Shown: positions 1 through 11,580, numbered from the stretch's first letter. The stretch is DNA of 64,000 bases from Doris montereyensis (GCA_037039925.1 JAXRKP010000040.1:119501-183500); one strand, 5' to 3'. A program made the numbers and translations. The notes: generated by a model not told the origin, from the sequence alone.

Positions 1-250
1 CATCTTATCACATTCTGTTCTTCTTTATCTTGCTTTATCTCATCCTGTGCTGCTTTATCTTCTCTTATCATATCCTGCTTCATCATGCCTGATTTTATCC
101 TGTCGTATGTTATCTTATCCTATCCTGCTTATCTTATCTCTTATAGATATATCTTAGTCTGTCTTGTTGTATCCTTTCTTATCTTATCCTATACTATTTT
201 ATCCTGTCAGAGCTTATCTTATCTCTTATCTCATCCTGTCATCTAAGACA
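1..250. repeat. TTATC-rich degenerate tandem repeat
   Basis: Irregular repeats of motifs such as CTTATCTTATCCTGT fill the left edge up to the first recognisable exon at 319. The array lies in an intron of the first gene and is cut by the window edge, so its full length is unknown. Confidence 0.8.
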
Positions 251-318
251 GTAATATTGTGACCTATTTATCTTCTTCTTTTTTTAAAAATGCTTTTGTC
301 TTCTGTCTTGCTTTGTAG

Positions 319-432
319 GAGAGAACGGCTCAAGGTCATGGTCAAAGAGAGGAAGCAACTTCTGATCTTGGGAGTTCCAGGCACAGTGCTGACTCTAGTT
401 TTGACAGCATGGAAAAGCAAGTGAAAAGTCAG
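319..432 (+). CDS. Unidentified gene, exon (polar linker)
   Basis: The acceptor is ctttgtag before 319 and the donor gtgagt after 432. The exon is 38 codons, open, and ends in phase 0. It encodes a hydrophilic segment rich in Ser, Gln and Glu, ending SMEKQVKSQ. Confidence 0.7.
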
Positions 433-3400
433 GTGAGTGATTGGATCTTGATGTTTCTCCATAAAGACAAGGAAAGCTGGATAATGTTTGTTTGCATGCC
501 TAGATCTATATCATATCTTGATGAGGATGGCAGGCAATGATGACGTGTCTCATTATTCATTCACCTGAATTCACCGCATCAGGCGGAGGGGTGAATTCAA
601 TGAAATCAGTATTGAATAGCCAGCGAGTTGATGGAGGAAAAACCAATGGCCCCCTGGGCCCGTCCGCCCTGATCGCCGATTATAAGGTGATTTTCATGAG
701 AGCTCAGTCCAAAAATGACGGAGTTTCCGAAAATACCCTCAATAACCAAGAATAAAACCTGCTCCCGCGAGGGAGTGAAGCGAGCCTCGGCATTGAGAGG
801 GTGGCTCCCTTATTGCCCAATGTAACACAGTGGAGCCAACCCGATCGCCGACGGACTCGTCAAGCCACAGGAACACACAACTGGCCCCAAACCATCTGAG
901 GCCGTAAGCTTCGAGTCTCCGTTTCAAGGGTTCTCTAAAGCAACTCAAAACATAGTCCACCCCTTAAAGAAGAAGAAGATCGAGGGGAGGCCTTTGAGTA
1001 AGGTATGGCTTTGAATTACGGCACAGACATTCACAATGATAGTTAGGGATGTATCCTGTAAGAATGAAAATTAAAATCATTTCCCGATCCTACATATACA
1101 TCAGGTGGATAGTTGATGGGCGCTGTTTGTTTGGCCCTACTACCATTCATTCGGTGCAGACATTTGGTGCTCAAGTTATAAAGGGAGGCTCAGTACCCTT
1201 TGACTGCAATACTGTAAGATGGATCAATGTCTTTAGTTGATCTCTAAGCATGTCTTTCCTTAATAGCACCATGAGATCACCCCTATATGATGGGCAGGGT
1301 AAAATGTAATGAAGCAAAGAAATTAATACCTTAGTAACAACTGTGATATCGAGTCCTGCTTCCACTTCTCTGACTGACACTGAGTTTGACCGAGAGCAGG
1401 TCTTCTGGTAAAGCCACAATTTGCAAATAAACTTGTTAACCATTGGTTTGTCACAGGTGTGTAAAGGCGTACTACAAATGTATGTTGTTTTTTTTTCTTT
1501 TCAGAGAAGCAACATTGAAGCGCTCCAACGTCGGTTAGAGGATCTCACCTCGTAAGTGCACTTCATTTCTAAGGTTTTATGTTATAGTTGCACTAGGACT
1601 TTTAAATAAATTTTCTTTCCATCTTTCAGACTGCTTCTTCCATACAAACAGTGACTGCTGTTATTTCCGTTGTCATAGTTTGGAGGGGATTTAGTAGTCC
1701 AGAGGCAAGCTGTCGGCCTATCAACCAAAATGTAGTGAATTCCGAGCCCCACTTGCAGTTCAAAAATGTTTCAATTTTTTCTAGCAAAATCTACCCCTGG
1801 TCCAGGTAGGTGGATCGACACCTAGTCCCATAGGAGACGGAAGATAAAAAGGAGGTTCTGTGTGCAGATGACAACACTGTGTGCATGTTAGGGGCGGGAG
1901 GGGGGGGGGGGGGGGGTACTGAGCATGTTGTTTTTAATTAATTTGATATAGACAATTTTAACCACTACCATTGTACTCGGCATGTCTAAATTAGTTGAAA
2001 AAGATTAAATTTTTTATCATATGGTTGCCATGGGAACGCCGCCATCTTGATTTTCATTGTAAAAATAACTTCATTTCAAATAGGCTTTTTCAGTTATGAA
2101 CAAATTTGGCTATAACTTTGCCCACACGTTATTTGGTTCAATATCTATCCACACCCAGTAGCTTTTTTTATAAATTAAACTGTTTTGATTTTATGAATTT
2201 AAAAAAAATGCATATATAGCAACCTTTCCAATGTTTGTAAAATTTAACCTAAAAACATTTGTGTTGTAAATATTTGAAGAGAATCGTGAAATTTTTGTTT
2301 GCGTTATATAAACAAAATTTGGAGGCAATCAGACAATAAATAAAAAAAGTTGATCGCACATTACTGTCAGAAAGTAACATTTTGAGAAAATCGTATTTTT
2401 AACATTTTTTCCCATTATTTTAATGTTTTTTCACAAACCTATATAAGAATAACACAATACTTTGAACATCATACAATTGTGAGAGGCTATCAAATACTTT
2501 ATGTCGACCCTATTTCAACTGCTCCAGATCCCTTATACTCATGTCGAGATAGCATTTTTGTTTTCTTTAATCGTAGTCGACATTCTCATTCCACCATGCT
2601 GTCAGTAATCTCATTTTGGCAATCACTAAGTAATGATCACTAAATATTTCTGCTCCTCTGCTTACTCTTGCATCCATTGTACTGTAAAAAGGGAGCCACT
2701 AACTATTACGTAGTCTATGATTGACTTTTCATACCTGTCTTCATTTACTCTTGTATATGTGTGGATATCGTTATGAGGAAAAAGGTATTGGTTATTTTCA
2801 TGTTATTTTAGGCAAAAAATCTATGTCTCTCCATTTTGAGAAGTTGTTGTCTTTCCTTCTTTACCCATTACTCGTGATGTTTCTACATTGTTGCCTGTTC
2901 TAGCGTTTAAATCGTCTTAAACCATTAGTTCCTGTTTGGGTTTGAGATTCTCTGCAGCTATTTATAAATCATTTTCGAAGATATCTTTTCTTCTTTGGTG
3001 GCGTCTTTGTTTGGTCCATAAGCTATTAATAATTTAATTTCTCTTCCTTTTGGTTTGATGTTTACCTCTAATAGCTGTGGGCTTATAAATTTCCAGATTT
3101 CTAGTAGTTTGTCATGTCTTTTATGCATCAGGAGGCCTACTCTTGCTCCAGCTCTATCTTTGACATTTACCCCTGAGAAGATTAAAGTATGGTTTGGTCC
3201 TACATTTTCTATTCCTTGTCCTATTTTCTTTGTTTTTGTCATGGCTAAAATGTCTACTTTGAAATTTTCCATTTCTTCAGCTTATTCTAACTCTTTTGCA
3301 TTTATTGCTCTAATATTCAATGTTCCAAAAATCACAGTCCGAGTTCGTTTCCATGTTCGTCTTCGAAAGTTCAAACCGGGTATATCATCATATTTAGTTT

Positions 3401-6352
3401 TTTTAATCAGTTTGTTTTGGATAAGCAGGTGATTAGCCCACTGTACTCCAGGTAGATGGTGGGGTTGCCATCTTGAGGACCCCTATGGGCCTTGTTATTT
3501 TATGTTAGGGTTAACTCCCTTAGCCTTTGGTCGACCAAGACCAGCCTGTAAGGTAGCAGGTTGTTATTTTCTGTCAGGGTTAACCCCTTAGCCTTTGGCC
3601 TTCAGCAGCAGATTGTTTTAGTTAAACTCCCTTGCCTTTGGTCAGCCAAGACCTGCCTGCAAGGCAGCAGGAGACTCGTGGAGGGCGGGATCGCCTAATC
3701 TTACCCGTCCACTGCCCAGCTGGTCTACTTTAAACTACAGAAATCAAGAAAAGCTCCGACTCTGTGAGCAGTAATAGCCTAGAAAAGAAATGTCGCTGTA
3801 TTGCTGTATTATAATTTGTGTGTGTCATGATTTTATATTTTCTTCTAATTTAGTTGTGTATAAAAGTAATATTTCCTCATTAATTTCCCAACAGGACTGT
3901 AGAAGAATGCTGTTGTGTGTTTCCAGCCAAGTATCAAGATATGCAGTCCCCAGGTAACTGGAGTTAGGCTTATCTTTGTTTTGTAGTGTGTGTGTGTGTC
4001 AGTGTGCGTGTAAGAGTTGTGTGTGTGTGTGCGTGTGTGTGGGTGTATGTCTGTGTGTGTGTGTGTTTGTGTGTGTGTGTCCATTTGTGAGTTGTGTGTC
4101 AGTGTGTGTGTGTGAGAATAGAAACAAGGAAAGTTGTCTTTTTTGTTTAGAAAAATGTGTTCTATCATAACTTGAAGACAGGAACTGGAACTATGTAGAC
4201 ACAAAGAAAAAGATCCCCAGGTGGGGTTAGGATTAGAATGTGAAGGGTCTTTCCCAAAGTAAAGAAAGTAGCGAAGTCCCTTCAAGGCCGCTATGGCCCA
4301 TAGAGCTGGAGCTTTTCTCGGTTTCAATAGTGTAAGCGGAGCAGGTGATAATAATTACCTCCTGGATATGCCGCTAGTCTGATACAGGTTTTTACTCCCA
4401 AGCTAGTGCTTGTACGCATTTGCACCTGGGTTGAGTGGGGAAAACACCTGTTAAGTGTCTTTCCCAAGGCACACAAAGTTAGACCCTGGCTTTGTCAGGA
4501 TTCGAACCCGGGACCTCATGATCCCCAGTCCCAAAGAGTCAATGTGAATCCTTGCTAAATCAGATGTATACCCCTATCCTTGGAGGATTTGAGTGGAGCT
4601 GTCCACCCCACCAAGCTCTCAAGGCCTCCCATTGTGATATTTATTGGCAAAACTTGAGCTAGGTCTGTCTTCATGTCTTGTCGTAAGTTAGACAGGGAAC
4701 TACTGTTTTATTCTTACCAAGGAGGAAAAAGGGAAAGATGATAATAATTATATACAGTATACCTTTTACCAATTTATTTTTCTCTGGAACTTGAAGTAAG
4801 ATAATTGAAGTTATCGTTTTTATGGGTTTTTTAAATCTCATCGCAATCTTCTATTTTTTTTCCATCAAATAACTTCTTTTACTTTTATTGTTTAAACTGA
4901 AATTTTATCATTTGTATCATAATGTTAGATGTCAGACTTTTCAATCTTTTTTCTGATCTCGTCATCAGAACTTATAGAAATTCAATGCATCAAAAGTGAT
5001 GGTGCACATTCCAAAAAATTTCTTCTGGATAATGATCGTCTCCAGCTTGACCCAGTACGCCTGGCTTTCAATCTGGCCACAGTGGAATTATGGCTTGGTA
5101 TGTTGCTGCATACAATACACTTTTCAGGGGGGAGAGAGATGTCATAGTATGTTCATTTGAATAGGTGTTTATTTTATGTTATCAATGACCTAGATCACAC
5201 ATCATTTACATGTTTGTAAGATAGCTTTGACTGACACTATTTGGTGTTGGTAATATAGCTTTGAGTGACACTATTTGGTGTTGGTAAGATAGCTTTGGGG
5301 ACACTTTTTGGTGTTGGTAATATAGCTTTGCTGACACTATTTGGTGTTGGTAATATAGCTTTGACTGACACTTTTTGGTGTTGGTAATCTAGCTTGACTG
5401 ACACTATTTGGTGTTGATAATATAGCTTTGACTGACACTATTTGGTGTTGGTAAGATAGCTTTGACTGACACTATTTGGTGTTGGTAATATAGCTTTGAC
5501 ACTTTGACTGACACTATTTGGTGTTGGTAAGATAGTTTTGACTGACACTATTTGGTGTTGGTAAGATAGCTTTGACTGACATTTTTTTGGTGTTGGTAAT
5601 ATAGCTTTGACTGACACTTTTTGGTGTTGGTAAGATAGCTTTGACTGACATTTTTTGGTGTTGGTAATATAGCTTTGACTGACACTTTTGGTGTTGTAAG
5701 ATAGCTTTGACTGACACTATTTGGTGTTGATAATAAGCTTTGACTGACACTATTTGGTGTTGGTAAGATAGTTTTGACTGACACTGTTTGGTGTTGATGT
5801 TGGGTAAGATAGCTTTGACACTATTTGGTGTTGACAGCTTTTTATTTGGTGTTGGTAAGATAGTTTTGACTGACACTATTTGATGTTGGGAAGATAGCTT
5901 TGACTGACATTTTTTTGGTGTTGGTAAGATAGTGTTGACTGTCATTTTTTTGGTGTTGGTAAGATAGCAGTTTGACTAACACTTTTGGTGTTGGTAAGAT
6001 AGCTTTGACTGTCATTTTTTTTGGTGTTGGTAAGATAGCTTTGACTGTCATTTTTTTGGTGTTGGTAAGATAGCTTTGCCTGACACTATTTGGTGTTGGT
6101 AATATAGTTTTTTCAGGGAATAATCTTGAATTTTTTAAAGTTTTTTTTAGGGTTACTTTTGCTCATGTTACGTTGGCTTGTTTTTTTGTTTTTAAAATTG
6201 CTTCTGATTTTCTTCTCCTGCCCTCAGATGGCGTGCCAGTTGTCCTCAGTGCCAATATAGATGGCTACATTCCAATGAAGTTTTCACCTGCCTCAGTGCT
6301 GTGGTTTCTGGACAGCCTGCCAGCACTCAATAAGCTAATTGGCAGATTTTGA
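319..6352 (+). CDS. Unidentified conserved gene, 3' portion, five exons
   Basis: Five exons (319-432, 1505-1551, 3895-3953, 4969-5097, 6228-6352) join in a single open frame with consistent phases 0, 2, 1, 1 and GT/AG borders, ending at TGA 6350-6352. The piece encodes about 157 residues. The first part is polar and Ser-rich; then comes a short heptad-like stretch (IEALQRRLEDLTS), probably a coiled coil. The C-terminal ~100 residues look like a compact folded domain, with DPVRLAFNLATVELWL and a closing SVLWFLDSLPALNKLIGRF. I do not recognise the family. Upstream exons lie outside the window. Unlike the other three genes, no exon here needs a frameshift. Coding status is strongly supported by phase agreement; function is unknown. 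Confidence 0.8.
1505..1551 (+). CDS. Unidentified gene, exon (coiled-coil segment)
   Basis: This 47-nt exon follows a T-rich tract ending cag and precedes gtaagt. It encodes RSNIEALQRRLEDLTS, a likely coiled-coil piece, and ends in phase 2, matching the next exon. Confidence 0.75.
1687..1905 (+). mobile_element. SINE-like repeat, family 2, fragment
   Basis: The text shares blocks such as AGGTGGATCGACACCTAGT and AAAAAGGAGGT with copies at 50480-50730 and 53330-53535. A G homopolymer of about 20 bases follows at 1897-1916. Confidence 0.6.
1950..2460 (+). repeat. AT-rich dispersed repeat carrying an RFX-type X-box palindrome
   Basis: This intronic segment contains GTTGCCATGGGAAC at 2024-2037, followed by CGCCGCCATCTTG. 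A related block occurs in inverse orientation at 16620-17115. Both then run into AT-rich text sharing words such as TTTTATGAATT, TATAGCAAC and TGCATAT. No coding capacity is visible. Confidence 0.5.
2560..3725 (-). mobile_element. Non-LTR retrotransposon, copy 1 (5' UTR plus endonuclease, 3' part missing)
   Basis: On the minus strand this copy carries a decayed apurinic-type endonuclease reading frame (2958-3272) with VDILAMTKTKKIGQGIE and LLMHKRHDKLLEIWKF. It matches the plus-strand copy at 43140-46420, including about 350 bp of upstream non-coding sequence with an internal repeat (blocks around GGTTAACTCCCTTAGCC). Relative to copy 2 it lacks about 250 bp near 2600 and all of the reverse transcriptase. 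The clade looks RTE/CR1-like from the endonuclease and the reverse transcriptase of copy 2; exact clade is not assigned. Confidence 0.75.
3895..3953 (+). CDS. Unidentified gene, exon (Cys-containing)
   Basis: This 59-nt exon runs from acceptor ttcccaacag to donor gtaact. Read in the phase left by the preceding exon it gives TVEECCCVFPAKYQDMQSP, with three adjacent cysteines. Confidence 0.7.
3984..4114. repeat. (TG)n microsatellite
   Basis: An interrupted TG/GTGTGC run lies directly after the third exon of the first gene. Its long open frames in either direction are repeat artefacts. Confidence 0.95.
4260..4540 (-). mobile_element. tRNA-derived SINE, family 1
   Basis: In minus orientation this copy has the B-box-like GGTTCGAATCCTGAC (plus text gattcgaacccgggacc), then the body with CACCTGGGTTGAGTGGGG on the plus side, and the tail with the CCATTGAAACC and GGCCATAGCGGCC-type segment. 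Other copies occur near 20.0, 35.4, 37.5, 38.1, 39.6, 42.2, 48.7, 49.5 and 59.9 kb. Confidence 0.75.
4969..5097 (+). CDS. Unidentified gene, exon (core of C-terminal domain)
   Basis: This 129-nt exon runs from acceptor gtcatcag to donor gtatgt. It encodes a dense, mixed hydrophobic and charged segment beginning ELIEIQCIKSDG and ending LAFNLATVELWL, which looks like a globular fold. The 34-bp minisatellite begins about 120 bp downstream in the following intron. Confidence 0.8.
5218..6107. repeat. 34-bp minisatellite, about 25 copies
   Basis: The unit is close to TAGCTTTGACTGACACTA followed by TTTGGTGTTGGTAAGA. Copies vary in the T-run and in the GGTAATATA versus GGTAAGATA ending. The array fills the last intron of the first gene and ends about 120 bp before its terminal exon. 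Open minus-strand frames with repeated VSQSYLTNTK are artefacts. Confidence 0.95.
6228..6352 (+). CDS. Unidentified gene, terminal exon
   Basis: The terminal exon follows acceptor ctgccctcag and starts in the phase needed by the previous exon. It reads DGVPVVLSANIDGYIPMKF and ends SLPALNKLIGRF followed by TGA. An ATTAAA about 60 bp after the stop could serve as a polyadenylation signal. Confidence 0.8.
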
Positions 6353-6810
6353 AGTGGGAGACAAAGTCAAGAAAGAACCGTTGTGACCCCATAGAGGACC
6401 GTTGTAGCTTCAATTAAATTGAATGACAAAGGCTGTGGTTTGTGACAGCAAACGTTGACACTCAACTGAATGAATGCGTTCACTTCAGTTTATTCTCCGG
6501 AAAGAATAGTCCATGTCATTACACCAGTACAGGCTCACTAACATTACATTCCTTCTCCCTCTACGAGCCATTTCACTGTTTCTTTACATTCGCACCTTAC
6601 GACTCTGCCCACAACCTGGTACTCTTTTACACTTTGTCAGACTCAGAAAGCAGATCTGAGTGCCTTTGCCATAGATACAGATGCTTAGAAGAATCTGCCC
6701 AGGGCAGCTGTTCTGCCAGTAATCTCATTGTGATTTTAGTTCCTGACTTGTGTAATGACCAGTGAAACATTTAGTTTCCATAATATTAATATATTCATGT
6801 GATCTTTGTA

Positions 6811-7646
6811 CAGTAGTCTCCGCCAAATTGCTCGCCACCAAAATGCACGATTTGTCATAATGCACAATTTTTTCATGTAATCGAATCTTACAATTCTAAT
6901 TATCCCCTCAAAATGTAACAACGGCTGGCTCGACTTCGCCAAAATGCAACATGTTTTTTGTAAGTGCGTCTTCAATTTGTTTCATTTAAAAAGTCAATTC
7001 ATGCGAAAAGTAAACTCGATAACTTCTTTTAGCCTCTTCCCAGTAACAAAGTATGTCATGCATGCATGTGTGTGTGTGTGTGTGTGTGTGTGCGGCATCT
7101 AAATCTGTGTTAAATATGTGCAGACATGCGCACAGCAATGCCTAGTCTTGAGTGTCTCAGCTCTTGCCATTCTCATCTGCCCGTTCACTTCCCGACTCGG
7201 TCACACGACGATGGTCTGCCAGTCAGGCACTCTGATCGGCTCTCTTTGATCACGGTGAAAAAATCTGAGAAAGGTCTTGTGTCATTTTTTACCCAAGGAG
7301 ATCGTGCTCTGTATGACATGAGTGTCAACAAATTTTAAAAATGTTCCTAGTTGCCGAATGTTTCCACCATCCCAACCCTTCTTGTAGTTTTGAGTGAGAG
7401 ATGAATGAACAAATTATGAGAAGAGCTTAGGCCTATCATTTGGTCTTATCCTCAAACTAAGTAACAACAAACAAAAACCAAACGATGACAAACAACTAAC
7501 AAAACAAAAGAGTTTATGTCCAAACAAGAATGGCAATGTAAATACATGTAATGGGTTTCAGGCCCTTGACTGGGTAAAATGCACCTTCGCCAAAATGCAC
7601 AATTTTTTTGTCACCCGTAGACCGTGCATTTTGGCAGAGATAACTA
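6811..7646. mobile_element. Non-autonomous pogo/Tc1-type element (TIRs, TA duplication)
   Basis: The left end CAGTAGTCTCCGCCAAA is preceded by TA (6809-6810). The right end, read in reverse, is TAGTTATCTCTGCCAAA, flanked by TA (7647-7648). The ends match at 13 of 17 positions, and CCAAAATGCAC occurs several times just inside both ends. The 836-bp interior has a (TG)n tract and no transposase. Confidence 0.65.
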
Positions 7647-8499
7647 TATTCTTCAATTTAGTTATTTATTGAAATTAAGCATTGAGTCATCCATGCTATT
7701 ATTTCATTCTCTTTGGTCAGACAGAATCAAACCAGTGTTCTATACCTAAGCACCCATCACCTTGCCACAAAGAAAAAGCACTCCATGAACCATTGCCCAC
7801 CAGGCCCCTTTTAGTGTACACTTCCTTTGTAGCTATTGGTCTTGATGCGGAGGCCGCTGGTTCAATTCTATCTGGTACTAGTGGTACCCATGATTTTTTC
7901 TGTTCACTCCCTTGTATTTGTCGCTTCTTTGCCTGCGTGTGGCTCTTACATGTATAATATATAATATGTCAAGACCAAGATGTGAAAACGATCATAGTCA
8001 TATGTCTCATATGAACTGAAAAAGATTATTTTCTCAAGTCCGTAAGTATGTTATTAGTAAAGATAATAAAAAAAAACCTAAACGAATCACGTTTGTTGGA
8101 GAGAGACTTCACTCAAGTACAAAAAATGTGTTTTGAGCAATATTTAGATACCGTCATAAATTAGAAACTGACTCATCTTCCGTTCCATATTATGTTCTGT
8201 GATGCCTGACTAGTGCATGACTGCCCTTAGCTCTACATTATGCTACATGTACGATGCACATGAAAAATTAATTTTCATCTTTAACAGCCATCCCGGTCAA
8301 ACTTTTAAAAGTTATTCTCGGAACTCAAATGTTATTGTTGAGACGCCCCCTTGCCATCCCGCCCCAACACTTTCTAATGTGTAATTTATAAGTGATGTGA
8401 AAAAAGAAAATTTCTTGCCCTTCCTGTTTTTCCATTTTTAATGTGCACATTTCATTTCACACACTAATGACTTGCATAGCTAGAGAATGGCTGGTCATT

Positions 8500-9700
8500 C
8501 TGTTCACACTTTTTAATGCGTAAATTCTGTGAAAGTGAACCGTTCACAATGTATATATGACATCTGCTTTACACATCTGATGTGTAAATTGTGTAGAAGC
8601 AAACATTCCACAATGTAGATATAACATCTGCTTTACACATCGAATGTGTAAATTGTGTAAAGGTGAACATTTCACAATGTAGACCTAAAGAATGTAATGC
8701 CATCTGCCTCACACTTTTAATGTGTAAATTGTGTGAAAGTGGACATTTCACAATGTAGATATAATAACAATAATAACATGCTATTTGCTTTATACTTTTA
8801 ATATGTAAATTTTGTGAAAGTGAACATTTCACAATGTAGATATAAAGAATGACATACCATCTGCCTTACAGTTGTATAAATTGTGTGAAAACGAACATTT
8901 CACAATGTAGACATACAGCATGACATTTACATCTGCTTTACACTTTTAATGTCTAAATTGTGAAAATGAACATTTCACAATGTAGATGAGCATGGTATCC
9001 CATCTGTCTTACACTTTTAATGTGTAAATTGTGTGAAAGAACATTTCACAATGTAGACATACAGCATGACATGCCATATACCTTACGCTTTTAATGTGTA
9101 AATTGTGTGAAAGTGAACATTTCACAGTGTAGATGAGCATGGCATGGCATCTGCTTTACATTTTAAGTGTGTAAATTGTGTTAAAGTGAACATTTCACAA
9201 TGTAGATATAAAACATGACATGCCATCTACTTCAAACTTTTAATGTGTGAATTGTGTGAAAGTGAACATTTCACAATGTAGACGTGACAGAAATGACATG
9301 CCATCTGCTTTACACTTTTAATGAATAAAATTTCATATGGCATCTGCTTGTAAATTGTGTGTGAACATACATTCACAATGTAGATGTAAAGAAAATGCCC
9401 TCTGTGAACATTTCACAATGTAGATGACATACAGCTTTTAATGTAAACATGCCATCTGCATTACACTGTTATCTGCTTAGGCTTTTAATGTGTAAATTGT
9501 GTGAAAGTGAACATTTCACAATGTAGACATACAGCATGACATGCCATCTGCTTTACACTGTTAATGAAAATTTCACAATGTAACATACAGCATGTGTGAA
9601 AGTGAACATTTTTCACAGCATGACATGCCATCTGAATATAAAGTGCATGACATGCTGTAGATTTCACTGTTTTTAATATGTCAATTAAATGCTGTAGAAT
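8500..9700. repeat. Hairpin-bearing tandem array, unit about 90 bp, a dozen copies
   Basis: Each unit contains TTTTAATGTGTAAATTGTGT, then GAAAGTGAACATTTCACAAT and a spacer ending CATGCCATCTGCTTTACAC. ATTGTGTGAAA and TTTCACAAT can pair, so every unit carries its own small stem-loop. The right side decays into fragments. No gene is visible. Confidence 0.9.
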
Positions 9701-9746
9701 TTTTAATATGTCAATTAAAGAGAAATAGCTCTGTGATTTCATTGGG

Positions 9747-9815
9747 CACACACACACACACACACACACACCACACACATGAGCTATGCACGCATACACA
9801 CATACATACACACAC
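9747..9815. repeat. (CA)n microsatellite
   Basis: A CA run with a few interruptions adjoins the hairpin-bearing array. Confidence 0.95.
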
Positions 9816-10188
9816 ACTCATTATACACTGACAATGTGTATACACAAGATGGCTTTTGTTCCTGTAAATATATACATGTAAAATGTCAGAGAACAGTCAA
9901 TTTCACATCAAAGGCGTTGTGCATCGTGGAAAGAAAAAGAAGGTCTGGCCGCTCTCTTCACTCTTCTGAATGCAAATTATGTGACATGAAAATAATCCCC
10001 ATTTCTGTGATAGATTTTGACACTGTGGGAAGAAAATCTGACAGAGTCGCTGGCCTTTGTCTTTACTATGGTGCAAAAGATTGGTTTTATTTTTATCAAT
10101 GGAGATTGGTTTTATGTTGTGGTTACAGTAGATGACAAGGGTTGTCTTTGATATCCTGACATTTATGTGATGATATTCAAATATAATG

Positions 10189-11047
10189 CAGTGGAAACCT
10201 CATAATTCAAATTCCTTGGGAATGCATGACAACTTCGAATGATGAGACTTCAGATTAAGTAAGGGGAGTTAATCAAGATAAAAGACCCTTACAATTTTTT
10301 TGGTTACGTTTAGTTGTTGCAGGCCTAGATTATGGTATTCTCTTAAAGTGGTCTGTGATAGCTGTCCGCCTGGATTTTCCGATTGAACAGTTACTACATG
10401 TACATGTAATACACACAGACACACACAGCACGCGGCTAAGCATTTCTTCACATACCTTTGTATTTACAGTCCACTACAACTGATAACCCGTAGTGTAGGT
10501 CAAGCATCATCACTGACCAACTCCATGGCATCTCCTCTTCTTCCCCTTCACTCTTTCACTCTCACTAGCTTCACTCACGTCAACGATTGATAGTTAGATC
10601 TAGACTGAAACGCCCCGCCTCTCCTTAGGACTGGCAGAAATCGCTGTGTGAGAAAACAAGGGCGGATGGTGCCTCGTCACTGGCAGTGGCAGTGACACGC
10701 TCGTCTCTGACCCCTCCCATGTCCCATACTATTGCTATTACTATAATTATAACTGCATGATAAGTCTAGAGTGGCACTGTGTTACTGTTATGAATGACAG
10801 TCATCACTAAATAAGATTGGTGTAAGAATGCGTGCTGAGGAAGACTCCAGTTGAAGGTTTTATTCCCATAAAATTATAGCTGCATCGACTTTGAATTGTG
10901 AGAAATGAATCGTCGTAGTTATAGTGAACTCAATTTATGAGTTTTAATCTAACAGAGAGAAAGAGGAAAAAAACACCTTCACTGTTTGATTTCTTCAATT
11001 TATGAGAAACTCGAATAATCGGATTTCGGTTTTTGAGGTTTCCACTG
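10189..11047. mobile_element. Tigger/pogo-like non-autonomous element
   Basis: The two ends are inverted copies: CAGTGGAAACCTCA at 10189 and its reverse complement TGAGGTTTCCACTG ending at 11047. A second layer inside uses AATTCAAAT and GATTATTCGAG-like words. Tigger/pogo elements are known for ends of the CAGTGGAACCTC type. A TA follows the right end; the left flank is TG, so the target duplication is not intact. The 859-bp interior has no transposase frame. Confidence 0.7.
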
Positions 11048-11099
11048 TATGAAAAAAAGATTTTTAAATCACTGGTTTGTCATTTAAATGACTCTTGTT

Positions 11100-11580
11100 A
11101 CTATCTATCCTCATTAGTATCAATGTTTTTGTTCTAAATATATATCACATTAGTGTCCATATTTTCGTTATTATATTATGTATCATTATTTCTTAGTATA
11201 TATTATATCATAAATGTCAATGTTTTTGTTAATTTATGTATCATTTGTATCAATGTTTTTGTTACTGTATGTATCATTAGTTGCAATGTTTTAATTACTA
11301 TGTATCATTAGTATCAAGGTTATCATTATTATAGATCATTAGTATCAATGTTTGTGCTGCTATGTAATATGTTACCATATTTACGTATCAACTATTCCTC
11401 AGTATTAATGTTTACGTTACTGTGTATCAGTTAGTTTTGAAATTTTCTTTACTAGATCTATACATCATTATTATCAATGTTTTCCTTACTTTGTATCGAT
11501 TAGTTTCAATGTTTATGTTCTATGCATCATTGACTTTATTTAATGTTTTCGTTTCTATGTATCAATATCACTGATTTTTT
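11100..11580. repeat. Degenerate AT-rich repeat (TATCATTAGTATCAATGTTT family)
   Basis: The phrase TGTATCATTAGTATCAATGT with TTTTGTTAC recurs about a dozen times with heavy divergence and irregular spacing. No coding potential is visible. Confidence 0.7.

Noticed and set aside
5218..9700. CRISPR-like arrays from the regularly repeated units
   Set aside because: Units are directly adjacent without unique spacers, and the host is a eukaryote.
10269..10451. Small minus-strand frame with a signal-peptide-like start
   Set aside because: It lies inside the Tigger-like non-autonomous element, has no splice context and resembles no transposase.
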